Assembly: GCA_934141535.1 (NCBI GenBank)
Contig: CAKPCH010000001.1
Span: forward strand, 124,001 to 188,000
Origin: an uncultured Bacilli bacterium
Lineage (GTDB): Bacteria; Bacillota_I; Bacilli_A; RF39; UBA660
DNA: 64,000 nucleotides
Reading direction: 5' to 3'
In this document: positions 34,049-45,100 of the stretch, in pieces
How positions within the stretch are numbered: the first letter of the stretch is position 1
Layout: each line of letters starts with the position of its first letter
Notes under the pieces: model-generated
Seen by the model: the letters and a program-made list of their open reading frames with translations, nothing else
Told to the model about the DNA's origin: nothing
Databases searched by the model: none
Position numbers and translations under genes: made by a program

Positions 34049-35311
34049 ATGTATTTAAAAGAATTAACTAATCAAGAATTTAATACTTTTACTGATACTT
34101 TTATGTACTCATCTATTTATCAAACAAGTGAGTATGGTTTTATTATGAATACTCAAAAATATAATAGTTTATTTTTAGGACTCATAGATGATAATAATAA
34201 AATATGTGCGGCAAGTCTAATATTAATAGAAAAAAATAGTATGTTTAAATATGCATATGCTCCTAAAGGATTTTTAATAGATTATAGTAATAAATACTTA
34301 GTAGAAGAATTTACTAATCTTATAAAAGAATATTTAAATAAAAATAAGATAATGGCTATTAAAATAAATCCTATGATTGTTAAAAGTTCTTATGACTATA
34401 ATAAGAATATAGTTAATAATAATCCTAATTTTGATAATAATTTAAATTTTTTAAAAAGTCTTGGATATTATCATTTAGGGTTTAATAATTTATTTGAATC
34501 TTTTAAACCTAGATTTGAAGCTATATTAGATTTAGATAAACCAGTAAATACACTTTATAAAAATATAAATAAAAATTTTAGAAATAAAATTAAAAGTGCG
34601 GATAATAATGGCGTTAGAATAATTAAAGCAAATGAAAATGAATTAGATTTTTTATATGAACAAGTAAAAAAGAAATATCCAAGAGATAAAAAATATTTTG
34701 AAGATGTGTTTTACTTCTTTAAAAAAAGAAATATGATTGATTATTATTATGCTAAATTAGATACTAATGCATATCTTATAGATGTTCAAAAGCGTTATCA
34801 AAGTCAAGTAAATATTTGTAATGATATAAATAATAAATTATTTCAAAATATAGGTAAAGATAATTCTAAAATTATAGATTCTAAAATACAGGAAGAAAAT
34901 AAATTAAATGAATTAAAAAATGAATTAGTTTATGCGACTAATTTATTAAAAAATAAACCAGATGGTATTATTTTATCTACTGTTTTAATTACTAAATATA
35001 GGGATGAAGTATATTTATTTATGGATGGATATAATAAAGAATATAAGAAGTTTAATGCAAAGCATTTAATGACTTATAAACTTATAGAAAAATATTCAAA
35101 AGATAAATATAAAAAATTTAATTTGGGTGGTATGACTAATCCTAGTATAAATAATGAAAGATATAATGGATTAAATGAGTTTAAATTAAGTTTTAATGCT
35201 AGATGTATAGAATATATAGGAGATCTTGAACTTATTTGTAATAATACTTTATATACATTATATAGAAATTCTAAACCTCTTAGATTTATATTAAAAAAAG
35301 ACAAGAAATAA
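34049..35311 (+). CDS. FemABX family aminoacyltransferase
   Basis: The enzyme family adds amino acids from aminoacyl-tRNA to the lipid II peptide, building the peptidoglycan cross-bridge. The 420-residue protein has the double GNAT-like fold: YQTSEYGFIMNTQKYNSLFLGLID near 25-45, YAPKGFLIDYSN near 73, FRNKIKSADNNGVRIIKA near 178, an inserted coiled-coil arm (about 255-300) and the closing pattern FNLGGMTNPSINNERYNGLNEFKLSFN near 355-382. Length and arm fit FemA/FemX. The ATG follows AGGTGAC. Which amino acid is added cannot be told. Confidence 0.88.
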   Translation: MYLKELTNQEFNTFTDTFMYSSIYQTSEYGFIMNTQKYNSLFLGLIDDNNKICAASLILIEKNSMFKYAYAPKGFLIDYSNKYLVEEFTNLIKEYLNKNKIMAIKINPMIVKSSYDYNKNIVNNNPNFDNNLNFLKSLGYYHLGFNNLFESFKPRFEAILDLDKPVNTLYKNINKNFRNKIKSADNNGVRIIKANENELDFLYEQVKKKYPRDKKYFEDVFYFFKKRNMIDYYYAKLDTNAYLIDVQKRYQSQVNICNDINNKLFQNIGKDNSKIIDSKIQEENKLNELKNELVYATNLLKNKPDGIILSTVLITKYRDEVYLFMDGYNKEYKKFNAKHLMTYKLIEKYSKDKYKKFNLGGMTNPSINNERYNGLNEFKLSFNARCIEYIGDLELICNNTLYTLYRNSKPLRFILKKDKK

Positions 35312-35323
35312 CTTGTCTTTTTT
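35293..35323. terminator. Bidirectional terminator between convergent genes
   Basis: AAAAAAAGACAAG pairs with CTTGTCTTTTTT around a six-base loop. It serves the plus-strand FemABX gene and the minus-strand gene at 35322. Confidence 0.8.
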
Positions 35324-35972
35324 ATTGATATATTAAATGAATATCACCAAATTTTATATTAAATGGTACCTCTACTGTTTTAGCACTCTTATCATATTTA
35401 ATAGTTATAATAATTTCATTGCTATAACCAGTATCTAATATATTATTTGAAATATTATTAAGTGTTTTATTTGTAACAGTACCATTAACACTTACATTAA
35501 CGCTTATTTTATCACAAGAATCTTGTAATAAATCTAAATCCATACTTTTTTGTGCGATACACATTTTTGTAACATTACTACTCTCTACATAATCATAAAT
35601 AATATCTGTAAGATGTGCTTTATACTCACCAGTATTTCTTACATATAATTTATAAGTTACAGTTTGTCCTGGAGCAGTAAAATAAGCTTTTAATCCACTT
35701 ATTGTAGGATTTGGAGTATTAGATATTGTTGCTGTATCTCCAGTTGCTCCTATTGTAAATGATGGATATATTAATTCATTTGATATAACATTAGGTTTAG
35801 ATGTTAATTTTACTCCAAATGTTGCTTCATTAGCACGCACTCTTATTTCATGATTAATTTTAATTACTTTAGAATACATAGTAAATATTATAGTTAAACT
35901 TAAAATAGCTACTGTAAGTGATGATATAGTTATTACTTCATTCCAATCTATATTTTTTTTATATCTTTTCAT
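35322..35972 (-). CDS. Small TasA/CalY-like secreted protein
   Basis: The 216-residue protein has a membrane helix at about 14-36 and a beta module related to the N-terminal module of the 1-818, 6445 and 31405 genes: NPTISGLKAYFTAPGQTVTYKLYVRNTGEYKAHL near 88-120 and FNIKFGDIHLIYQ at the end. No lectin-like domain follows, so it represents the module alone. The start is placed at the ATG at 35970-35972 because AGGGGTG precedes it. It lacks the shared leader. Role as a fibre or matrix protein is inferred from the family. Confidence 0.8.
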   Translation of the reverse strand: MKRYKKNIDWNEVITISSLTVAILSLTIIFTMYSKVIKINHEIRVRANEATFGVKLTSKPNVISNELIYPSFTIGATGDTATISNTPNPTISGLKAYFTAPGQTVTYKLYVRNTGEYKAHLTDIIYDYVESSNVTKMCIAQKSMDLDLLQDSCDKISVNVSVNGTVTNKTLNNISNNILDTGYSNEIIITIKYDKSAKTVEVPFNIKFGDIHLIYQ

Positions 35973-36014
35973 AGGCACCCCTACCTTCTTATATAATTAT
36001 AATATTAAAACAAT

Positions 36015-36060
36015 AAAAAAACAAGTAAATTTTTCTATAAATAGAATTTTACTTGTTTTT
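36015..36060 (-). terminator. Rho-independent terminator after tuf
   Basis: AAAAACAAGTAAAATT pairs with AAATTTACTTGTTTTT and is followed by T-rich sequence on the minus strand. It would end the str operon. Confidence 0.8.
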
Positions 36061-36074
36061 GATATAATTATTAA

Positions 36075-37259
36075 TTATTTAATAATTTCAGAAATTGATC
36101 CAGAACCAACTGTTCTACCACCTTCACGGATTGAGAATTTAGTTCCGTTTTCAATAGCGATTGGAGCTATTAATTCAACAGTCATTTCAACGTTGTCTCC
36201 AGGCATAACCATTTCAACACCTTCTGGTAATTCAATAACACCAGTAACGTCTGTAGTTCTGAAATAGAATTGTGGACGATAGTTACTGAAGAATGGAGTA
36301 TGTCTTCCACCTTCTTCTTTAGTTAAAACATAAACTTGTGCTTTAAACTTAGTATGAGGTGTAACACTTCCTGGTTTAGCTAATACTTGACCACGTTCAA
36401 CATCTTCTCTTGCAATACCACGTAATAATACACCAGCATTATCTCCGCATTCAGCATAATCAAGAGATTTTCTGAACATTTCGATTCCTGTTACAACAGT
36501 TTTCTTAGTATCTTTTAAACCAACGATTTCAACTTCGTCATTTAATTTTAATTGTCCACGTTCAACACGTCCAGTAACAACTGTACCACGTCCAGTGATT
36601 GTGAAAACGTCTTCAATTGGCATTAAGAATGGTTTATCAGTATCTCTTGTTGGAGTTTCAATCCAAGAATCAACTGCATCCATTAATTCCATAATTTTTT
36701 CTTCATATTTTGGATCTCCTTCAAGAGCTTTAAGAGCAGATCCACGGATTATTGGAGTATTATCTCCATCATATCCATATTCGCTTAATAATTCACGAAC
36801 TTCCATTTCAACTAAGTCTAATAACTCTTCGTCATCAACCATATCACATTTATTTAAGAATACAACCATACGAGGTACTCCAACTTGACGTGATAATAAG
36901 ATATGTTCACGAGTTTGAGCCATTGGACCATCTGTAGCAGCTATAACAAGGATAGCTCCGTCCATTTGAGCAGCACCAGTAATCATGTTTTTAACATAGT
37001 CAGCATGTCCTGGGCAGTCAACGTGAGCATAGTGACGTTTGTCAGTTTCATACTCAACGTGTGCAGTATTAATAGTAATACCACGTTCTCTTTCTTCAGG
37101 TGCTTTATCGATATCTGCATATCCTTCGAATTTAGCTAAACCTTTTTTAGATAGAACACTAGTAATAGCAGCTGTTAAAGTTGTTTTACCGTGATCTACG
37201 TGTCCAATTGTACCAATGTTAACATGTGGTTTTGAACGATCATATTTTGCTTTTGCCAT
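36075..37259 (-). CDS. tuf: Translation elongation factor Tu
   Basis: EF-Tu delivers aminoacyl-tRNA to the ribosome. It is complete at 394 residues: the G1 loop GHVDHGKTTL (19-28), DCPGHADY near 81, NKCDMVDDE near 136 and the C-terminal beta domains. The codons are richer in G and C than in neighbouring genes, as expected for high expression. It is the last gene of the str operon (rpsL-rpsG-fusA-tuf) and is followed by a terminator. Start ATG has AAAGGAGG. Confidence 0.99.
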   Translation of the reverse strand: MAKAKYDRSKPHVNIGTIGHVDHGKTTLTAAITSVLSKKGLAKFEGYADIDKAPEERERGITINTAHVEYETDKRHYAHVDCPGHADYVKNMITGAAQMDGAILVIAATDGPMAQTREHILLSRQVGVPRMVVFLNKCDMVDDEELLDLVEMEVRELLSEYGYDGDNTPIIRGSALKALEGDPKYEEKIMELMDAVDSWIETPTRDTDKPFLMPIEDVFTITGRGTVVTGRVERGQLKLNDEVEIVGLKDTKKTVVTGIEMFRKSLDYAECGDNAGVLLRGIAREDVERGQVLAKPGSVTPHTKFKAQVYVLTKEEGGRHTPFFSNYRPQFYFRTTDVTGVIELPEGVEMVMPGDNVEMTVELIAPIAIENGTKFSIREGGRTVGSGSISEIIK

Positions 37260-37382
37260 ATTTATTTCCTCCTTTAATTTAAATACAATAATATTTTATA
37301 TCAATTAGCAAAAAATATCAATACTTTTTATTTTAAATATTATGTTTTTATACATATAAACTAAATATTTTATATATATAAA

Positions 37383-39452
37383 CTAATTTCCATTTTTCTT
37401 AATTACTTCTTCAGCAATGTTTCTTGGAACTTCTTCATAATGATCAAATTCCATAACAAAGTTTCCACGACCTTGAGTATTACTACGAAGTGATGTAGCA
37501 TATCCAAACATTTCTGAAAGTGGTACCATAGCATCTATTGCAAGTGCATTACCACGAGATTCTTGACCCATAGGACGTCCACGACGAGATGTAATATCTC
37601 CCATAACATTTCCTAAATATTCATCTGGTACAACAACTTGTACTTTCATGATTGGTTCAAGAAGAACAGCTTTACATTTATTTTTAGCATCTTTAAGTGC
37701 TAATGAAGCAGCAACTTTAAATGCCATTTCTGATGAGTCTACTTCATGGTATGATCCATCAAATAATGTAGCTTTAACATCTATCATTGGGAATCCAGCA
37801 AGAACTCCTGATTTAAGAGCTTCTTGAAGTCCTTTATCAGTAACTGGTATATATTCACGAGGAACAACACCACCAACGATAGCATCCACGAACTCATATC
37901 CTTTACCTGGATTTGGTTCAAATTTAATTTTAACATGTCCGTATTGTCCACGTCCACCTGATTGTTTAATATATTTACCTTCACATTCAGCAGCTTGAGT
38001 AATAGTTTCACGATAAGCAACTTGTGGTTGACCTATGTTAGCTTCTACATTAAATTCTCTTTTCATACGATCTACTATAATATCAAGGTGTAACTCACCC
38101 ATACCAGCAATTATTGTTTGACCAGTTTCATGATTTGTTGATGCTCTAAAAGTTGGATCTTCTTCAGATAATTTTTGAAGAGCAATAGCCATCTTATCTT
38201 GGTCTGCTTTTGATTTAGGTTCAACAGCAAGTTCAATAACTGGTTCTGGGAAAGTCATTGACTCTAAGATACATGGATGTTTTTCATCACATAAAGTATC
38301 TCCAGTAGTTGTATTTTTAAGTCCTACTGCTGCAGCTATATCTCCTGTCCATACTTCAGTTATTTCAGTACGATTATTAGCATGCATAAGTAATATACGA
38401 CCTATTCTTTCTTTAACATTCTTAGTAGCATTTAATACATAAGAACCACTTGTTAAATGTCCAGAGTAAACTCTGAAGAATGATAAACGACCTACAAATG
38501 GATCTGTCATAATTTTAAATGCAAGTGCTGAGAATGGTTCAGAATCTTTAGGATGTCTAACTATTTCTTTTCCATCTAAATCAACACCTTTAATAGATTC
38601 TACATCTACAGGGCTTGGTAAGTAATCAACTATAGCATCAAGTAATAACTTAACTCCAGTATTTCCAAGTGCAGTACCACAAAGTACTGGGAAGAATTCT
38701 ACAGCTAATGTTCCTTTTCTTATAGCTTTCTTAATTAATTCAACACTTACCTCTTCACCCTCAAGGTATTTTTCCATTAATTCATCATCGAATTCAGCAA
38801 CAGCTTCAATTAAATCATTACGTTTTTCTTCTACTATATCTTTTAATTCTTCTGGAATATCAATTATAGTAGCATTTTCATGTTGTTCTCTATCATAATG
38901 ATAAGCTGTACGAGTAACTAAATCTATAATTCCATCAAATTCATTTTCTGCTCCAATTGGCCATTGAATAGGTTTAGCATTTACTCCAAGTCTTGAATCA
39001 ATAGTCTTTAAACTATATTCAAAGCTTGCTCCCATTTTATCCATTTTATTACAGAAAATCATTCTTGGTACTCTAAATTCAGTAGCTTGTCTCCAAACAG
39101 TTTCTGTTTGAGGCTCAACACCAGCTTGAGCATCTAGAAGTGCTACAGCACCATCAAGTACTCTTAGTGATCTTGAGACTTCAACTGTAAAGTCTACGTG
39201 TCCTGGAGTATCTATGATATTAAATCTATGACCTTTCCAGTAAGCAGTAGTTGCAGCTGATGTAATTGTTATACCACGTTCTTGTTCTTGTGCCATCCAG
39301 TCCATTTGTGATTCACCATCATGTGTCTCACCAATTTTGTGAATTTTACCAGTATGGAATAATATACGTTCAGTACAAGTAGTTTTACCTGCATCGATAT
39401 GAGCCATTATTCCTATATTACGTGTATTTTCTAGACTATATTCACGAGCCAT
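37383..39452 (-). CDS. fusA: Translation elongation factor G
   Basis: EF-G drives translocation and ribosome recycling. All 689 residues are present: G1 AHIDAGKTT (17-25), DTPGHVDF near 82, NKMDKMGAS near 136 and the C-terminal domains IV-V (SSEMAFKVAASLA, IMKVQVVVPDEYLG). Between fusA and tuf lie about 120 bases with no further gene. Start ATG has AGAAAGGA. Confidence 0.99.
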   Translation of the reverse strand: MAREYSLENTRNIGIMAHIDAGKTTCTERILFHTGKIHKIGETHDGESQMDWMAQEQERGITITSAATTAYWKGHRFNIIDTPGHVDFTVEVSRSLRVLDGAVALLDAQAGVEPQTETVWRQATEFRVPRMIFCNKMDKMGASFEYSLKTIDSRLGVNAKPIQWPIGAENEFDGIIDLVTRTAYHYDREQHENATIIDIPEELKDIVEEKRNDLIEAVAEFDDELMEKYLEGEEVSVELIKKAIRKGTLAVEFFPVLCGTALGNTGVKLLLDAIVDYLPSPVDVESIKGVDLDGKEIVRHPKDSEPFSALAFKIMTDPFVGRLSFFRVYSGHLTSGSYVLNATKNVKERIGRILLMHANNRTEITEVWTGDIAAAVGLKNTTTGDTLCDEKHPCILESMTFPEPVIELAVEPKSKADQDKMAIALQKLSEEDPTFRASTNHETGQTIIAGMGELHLDIIVDRMKREFNVEANIGQPQVAYRETITQAAECEGKYIKQSGGRGQYGHVKIKFEPNPGKGYEFVDAIVGGVVPREYIPVTDKGLQEALKSGVLAGFPMIDVKATLFDGSYHEVDSSEMAFKVAASLALKDAKNKCKAVLLEPIMKVQVVVPDEYLGNVMGDITSRRGRPMGQESRGNALAIDAMVPLSEMFGYATSLRSNTQGRGNFVMEFDHYEEVPRNIAEEVIKKNGN

Positions 39453-39472
39453 AACTTATTTCCTTTCTTAAA

Positions 39473-39940
39473 TTACCATCTATAATGTGCAAATGCTTTA
39501 TTAGCTTCTGCCATTCTGTGAGTTTCTTCACGTTTTTTAACTGCTGCACCTGTATTATTTGATGCATCAATTATTTCATTAGCAAGATTTTCAGCCATAG
39601 AATGACCTCCACGAAGTCTTGCATAATTAATTAACCAACGAATACCTAAAGCTTGCTTTCTATCTGCTTTAACTTCAATTGGTACTTGATAGTTAGCTCC
39701 ACCTACACGACGAGATTTAACCTCTAAAGCAGGCATGATATTTTCTAAAGCTTTATTTAATACGTCCATTGGTTCTTGGTTAGTTTTTTCTTTAACCATT
39801 TCCATAGCGTCATAAAAAATTGTTTGAGCTATACCCTTTTTTCCATCGTACATAATAGCATTTACTATTTTAGTAACTAATTTAGAATTATATATAGGAT
39901 CTGCTAAAACATCTCTTTTTGCTGCACGTCTTTTACGCAT
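39473..39940 (-). CDS. rpsG: Small ribosomal subunit protein uS7
   Basis: S7 organises the 3' major domain of 16S rRNA. The 155-residue sequence is typical: MRKRRAAKRDVLADPIYNS, YQVPIEVKADRKQALGIRWL near 84-103 and the C-terminal TNNGA-like region followed by KREETHRMAEANKAFAHYRW. It sits in the normal place between rpsL and fusA. Start ATG has AAGGAGG. Confidence 0.99.
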   Translation of the reverse strand: MRKRRAAKRDVLADPIYNSKLVTKIVNAIMYDGKKGIAQTIFYDAMEMVKEKTNQEPMDVLNKALENIMPALEVKSRRVGGANYQVPIEVKADRKQALGIRWLINYARLRGGHSMAENLANEIIDASNNTGAAVKKREETHRMAEANKAFAHYRW

Positions 39941-39959
39941 TTAATTTCCTCCTTTATAA

Positions 39960-40376
39960 TTATTTATTTTTTGGTTTCTTAGTACCATATTTACTACGTC
40001 CTTGACGACGTTTTTCAATACCAGCAGTATCTAATGTACCACGTATAATGTGATAACGAACACCGATTAAGTCTTTAACACGACCACCACGTATCATAAC
40101 AACACTGTGCTCTTGTAAGTTATGTCCTTCACCAGGTATATATGCTGTAACTTCCATATTATTTGAAAGTCTAACACGAGCATATTTTCTTAATGCTGAG
40201 TTTGGTTTCTTTGGTGTCATTGTTCCAACACGAGTACATACACCACGTTTTTGTGGAGCTGTTTTAGAAGTTTGTACTTTATCTTTGCTGTTATATCCAA
40301 TATTTAAAACAGGTGATTTACTCTTTCTAGTTTTTTTAGATCTGTTCTTTCTAACTAATTGATTTATAGTTGGCAT
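39960..40376 (-). CDS. rpsL: Small ribosomal subunit protein uS12
   Basis: S12 is part of the decoding centre. The start is placed at the ATG at 40374-40376 (MPTINQLVRKNR), with AAAGGAG just upstream; a longer reading to 40448 runs into the leader. The 138-residue protein has the streptomycin-related region TPKKPNSALRKYARV (Lys at the usual position) and EGHNLQEHSVVMIRGGRVKDL. It is the first gene of the str operon. Confidence 0.98.
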   Translation of the reverse strand: MPTINQLVRKNRSKKTRKSKSPVLNIGYNSKDKVQTSKTAPQKRGVCTRVGTMTPKKPNSALRKYARVRLSNNMEVTAYIPGEGHNLQEHSVVMIRGGRVKDLIGVRYHIIRGTLDTAGIEKRRQGRSKYGTKKPKNK

Positions 40377-40481
40377 AAATTTCTCCTTTCTTTTCCACAC
40401 ACCCAGGTGTTTCATTTTTATCTTAATTAAAGATTTGCACATAAGCAAATCTAAATTAACACTTTTTATAAAAGCATAAAT

Positions 40482-40510
40482 AATATATCATTTTATTATA
40501 TTATTGTCAA
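40482..40510 (-). promoter_or_regulatory. Promoter of the str operon
   Basis: On the minus strand TTGACA (40505-40510) is followed after exactly 17 bases by TATATT (40482-40487), a near-consensus vegetative promoter. The leader of about 100 bases to rpsL contains the short hairpin ACACCTGGGTGT shortly before the ribosome site. Confidence 0.85.
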
Positions 40511-40558
40511 CAGTTTTTATTACAATTTTTAATTTTATTTACAACATTTTATTACTTA

Positions 40559-41935
40559 TCATACACTACTTCTTACATAGGTTTTATCATTACTAATCAC
40601 TTCTTTAAATCTATTTATTATTTCACCTATATCATTAACATTTAAATTAGTTATATCTATATTACTTAATAAAACTTTTCTAATATCTTGATTAACTATT
40701 TCTTTTAGATTATCTCTATCTTTATATCTATTTGTAAAATACATAATATTTTTATTAATTAAAAGTTCTTCTATTGCTTTATCTGCTTGTTCTTGACTAT
40801 AGCAAGCTAAAGTACTTTGATAAGCTTTTTTTATTATTTCAAATGATCTTTGATAGTTATTTTGTTTATCCAAAACTAAATCTAAATACTTATCTATTAA
40901 TTCTTTATCACTATTTGGTACAACAACATTATTATTTTTTAATTTAGTTCTCATAATACTTATAACGTTTCCTGGATCAACATATTTCATAAGTGAATCT
41001 CTAGATCTTTCTTTATTTGTAAAATATTTTGGATCAAAGTGTAGATAGTTTAAAATAGCTACTCTTGTATTTTCTGGGTGTGCTACACTTGTTTCTCTTA
41101 CAGCAGATTCAAAATATATATTAGGATCTGTTATTCTTTCTCTATAAATTGTATATTTATCACATAGTTTATTTTGTGCATGGCTTACAAAATTATCTAT
41201 TTTAAAATCAGAAGTTGTAACATCTTCTAAAAGAGAATATATATCATTTAAGTCTAAATCTTCAACTATTTTTCTTTTTTCTCTCTTTATATAATTATTA
41301 AACTCTATTATATTAGCACAATCTAATCTATTTATTTGTTTTAAATAATTTAAGAAATTTGCTACTAAACTAGAAACTGTAAAATTATAAGAATAATTAT
41401 TATCCATAGTTATACCTACTCCACCTACTTGAGGTAAAAATGGATTTACTTTAATCATTCCCTCTTTTATATAATTATTACTAGTTACATATCTAATTAT
41501 TTTATCAGCATCTTCTAAATTATTTACTCTAATAACTAAATCATCATTTCTTATTACATCAGCTATTTTAGATTGATGTGCTATACCAGTACTTGATATG
41601 AATTTGAATATATCTTCAGCGCCATATTTCAAATGTTCAATATCAAGAGGTATATAAAGTTTCACTTCATTACCTTTAAGTTTACCATGTTCAAAAAATA
41701 AAAAATGTTGCATACGTTCACTTGTATAAACTTTTATATTATTATCATAACTAAAATCATTTTTAAAAGTATCAAATAGATGTCTTGTAGACTCTAAAGG
41801 TTTTCTTTTATTTTCAACATTAAATACCATTAAATTAGAATAAACAAAATTACTATCTAAAGGAAGATCGGGATTTGATACAACTATTTCTTTTAAATAA
41901 TTTATAAAATAATTCATTAATTCATAATTACTCAT
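40559..41935 (-). CDS. Conserved-looking cytoplasmic protein, unknown
   Basis: The start is set at the ATG at 41933-41935 (MSNYELMNYF), preceded by GGAGAAAATC; an upstream in-frame ATG at 41947 has no ribosome site. The 458-residue protein has no signal or membrane helix. Recognisable stretches are ERMQHFLFFEHGKLKGNEV near 70-90, KLYIPLDIEHLKYGAEDIFKFI near 93-115, and HQSKIADVIRNDDLVIRV near 120-137. I do not know the family. The C-terminal half is helical and charged. It is coupled to a 47-residue gene that overlaps its start. Confidence 0.7.
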   Translation of the reverse strand: MSNYELMNYFINYLKEIVVSNPDLPLDSNFVYSNLMVFNVENKRKPLESTRHLFDTFKNDFSYDNNIKVYTSERMQHFLFFEHGKLKGNEVKLYIPLDIEHLKYGAEDIFKFISSTGIAHQSKIADVIRNDDLVIRVNNLEDADKIIRYVTSNNYIKEGMIKVNPFLPQVGGVGITMDNNYSYNFTVSSLVANFLNYLKQINRLDCANIIEFNNYIKREKRKIVEDLDLNDIYSLLEDVTTSDFKIDNFVSHAQNKLCDKYTIYRERITDPNIYFESAVRETSVAHPENTRVAILNYLHFDPKYFTNKERSRDSLMKYVDPGNVISIMRTKLKNNNVVVPNSDKELIDKYLDLVLDKQNNYQRSFEIIKKAYQSTLACYSQEQADKAIEELLINKNIMYFTNRYKDRDNLKEIVNQDIRKVLLSNIDITNLNVNDIGEIINRFKEVISNDKTYVRSSV

Positions 41936-42071
41936 GATTTTCTCCATTTAATTCTTTTGTTAAATCCATTGTATCTTCTAAAGTTTCATCAGTATTTTTT
42001 TCTATTTCATCTTCATCAAATACTGGTACATTTATAAATCCATCCTTATATCTTAGTTTCTCTATTCTCAT
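41928..42071 (-). CDS. Small acidic protein coupled to the 40559 gene
   Basis: The 47-residue open frame begins MRIEKLRYKDGFINVPVF and continues as an acidic tail (DEDEIEKNTDETLEDTMD). GGTGATAAT precedes its ATG, the ribosome site used by many genes here. Its stop lies within the first codons of the next gene (ATGAGTAA overlap), a sign of translational coupling. Codon use is like its neighbours. Function unknown; it may form a complex with the following protein. Confidence 0.7.
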   Translation of the reverse strand: MRIEKLRYKDGFINVPVFDEDEIEKNTDETLEDTMDLTKELNGENHE

Positions 42072-42146
42072 ATTATCACCAATATTATTGTAACAATTCT
42101 TTTAAAAATTATCAAACAAATAATACATTTTAGAGTAAAGCAAATG

Positions 42147-42172
42147 TAAAAGGAGCAAGTGCTCCTTTTTAT
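42147..42172 (-). terminator. Rho-independent terminator after nifJ
   Basis: AAAAGGAGC pairs with GCTCCTTTT around a four-base loop on the minus strand, overlapping the nifJ stop. Confidence 0.85.
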
Positions 42173-45100
42173 TTATTCTCTTCTAATGACTTATAATAGT
42201 CATATTTTTTAATAGCATTCTCTTTATTAAGTTTTAATAATTCTTGACTGTTTGTTTTGTTTATTTTTGATAACATTGAATATCTAGTTTGTAGATTTAA
42301 GAATTCATCATATTTATCAAAATCAACATTCTTACTAAATAATTTAAATCCATCTATTGGATGTCTTCTAAATGTTAAGAAGTATCCTGAATTAACTGCT
42401 AATTTTTGAATATCTAAACTATTACTCATACCACCCTTAATACCATGTGAAATACAAGGAGAGTATGCTATTACTATTGATGGGCCATTATAATCATTTG
42501 CTTCTTTTAAAGTTTTAATAACATCCATCATATTTGCACCAAGAGAAATTTGTGCTACATAAACATTTGGATAAGTGAGTGCTATATGTGCTAAATCTTT
42601 TTTCATAGTCTTTTTACCACTTGTAGCAAACGATGCTATTGAGCCTATATTACTGGATTTACTTGCTTGACCACCTGTATTTGAATATACTTCTGTATCA
42701 AGTACTAATATATTTATATTATCATTACTTGCTAAAACATGATCAATACCGGAGAATCCAATATCATATGCCCAACCATCTCCACCTATACACCAATAAT
42801 TTCTAGTTGGTATATAATCTTTTAACTCTTTTAGTGATGAAGGTATATTATCACTTAATTTATTATAAACTTCTAATGTTTTATCATAATCATCATAATT
42901 ATCTAACCATTCTTTAAAAAGATCAGAGTTTTCATTATCCATATTATCTAACATTATATTTTTAATTCTATTTCTAATTAAGTTATTTGATAATAACATA
43001 CCATATCCATATTCAGCATTATCTTCAAATAATGAACTTGCCCAAGGTATACTATAAGGAGTACTTGGAGCACTTCCACCATATATAGAAGAACATCCTG
43101 TTGCGTTTGCTATTATTAAATTATCTTTAAATAATTGAGTAAGTATTTTTATATAAGATGTTTCACCACATCCAGCACATGCTCCACAATAAGAAAATCC
43201 AGGTTTAATAAATTGACTTCCTTTAACAGTTAATTTATTAAATAATTTTTTCTCTGTTATATTCTTATCTAAGTATTCAAATATTTCTTGTTCTCTATCT
43301 TTTATAGAACTACTTAAATTATTAAATGTTAGTGCTTTAACGCCTTTAATACCGGGACATGTCTTAACACACAATCCACATCCTGTACAATTTTTTATAG
43401 ATATTCCTATTGTAAAATAATAATCATTTAATCCAATAGCCTTTATACATCTCAATTTTATATTTTCTGGTAATGTTTTATACTCTTCTTCATTTATTAA
43501 ATATTCTCTTATAACTGAATGAGGACATACAAATGAACATTGACCACAGTTAATACAATTACTAGGTATATATTTAGGAACTATCTCACTTGTAAATTTA
43601 TCTTCTAATTTACTTGTTGAAGGCATAAATACTCCAGTTTTTAAGTTTTCAAAATCTGAAACGCTTAAACTATTACCTTCTCTTTTAAACATTTTAATAA
43701 TTATATCTTCATCTTTATTTTCAACTATTCTCTTTTTTTCTAAAGCTTTTATTTCTTTTATTTGATCTTCAGTCATATTAAGAGCTTCTATATTAGATAA
43801 AACTATATCCTCACCCTTCTTACTGAATTTGTTTTTTATATATTTAATTAATTCTTCCTTAGCAAAATCATAATCTACTAACTTAGTAATATATAAAATA
43901 GCACATTCCATTATCATACTTATCTTATTACCAAGTCCTACTTTGGATGCTATTTCATACGCATTTAAAGTATATATTTTAGTATTATTTTCTATTAATA
44001 AATTAGTAAGTTTAGGACTTAATGAATCAATTAATTCACTTTCACTTTTTGCAGTATTTACTATTAATATTGAATTTTTACTTATTTTATTAAGTATTTC
44101 AAATTCATTAAAATAAGTATCTTTAGAAACAACTACTATATCTGGATCTTCTACATAATAAGTAGATCTTATTTTTTTATCACTTATTCTTAAATGTGAT
44201 ACTGTAACTCCTCCAGATTTTTTAGAATCATATTGAAAATAACCTTGTACATTGTTTAAAGTATTATCTCCTATTAATTTTATTATAGACTTAGAAGCAC
44301 TTACCATACCATCAGATCCATAACCATAAATTAATATTTCTTTAGAATTTTTAATACTAAATAAAGTTTCCTTTAAACTTAAATTAGTAACATCATCATT
44401 TATTCCAATAGTAAAATTATTAACTGGATTATCTAACATATCATATACAGCTTTTATTTGACTAGGTGTTGTATTTTTACTAGATAAACCATATCTTCCA
44501 CCTACTATATTAATATCTTTATCTTTAAGTGAAGAAACTATGTCTAAGTAAAGTGGTTCTCCATTTGAACCAAATTCTTTTGTTCTATCAAGAACAGCAA
44601 TACTTTCTACACTATCTGGAAGTTCTTTTAATAAATAAGAAGTACTAAAAGGACGATAAAGGTGAACTTCTATTAATCCTAAATCTTCATTTAGTTCATC
44701 TATTGTCTCTTTTATTGTTTCACAAACAGATCCCATAGCAACTATTACTTTTTTAGCACTCTTACTTCCATAATAATTAAATGGTTTATAATTAGTATTA
44801 GCTATTAAATTTATTTTTTCCATATAACTATTTACTATATCAGGAACTTTATCATAATATTTATTTCTTATTTCAGTATTTTGAAAATATATATCATCAT
44901 TTTCTGCAGTACCACGTGTATTTGGATTAAATGGATTAAGAGCTCTTTTTCTAAACTCATTTAGTGCTTCATAATTTAATAATTTCTTATACTCCTCATC
45001 ATCTAATACCTCTATTTTATCTATTTCATGACTAGTTCTAAAACCATCAAAGAAATGTATAAAAGGAAGACTTGCTTCTATACTTGAAAGGTGCGCTACA

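Noticed and set aside
36595..37139. Plus-strand frames opposite tuf
   Set aside because: They are antisense to a highly conserved gene, with no start signals of their own.
40377..40448. Extended N-terminus of rpsL or a leader peptide
   Set aside because: The S12 start at 40376 has a strong ribosome site and matches the family; the upstream codons lie in the untranslated leader.
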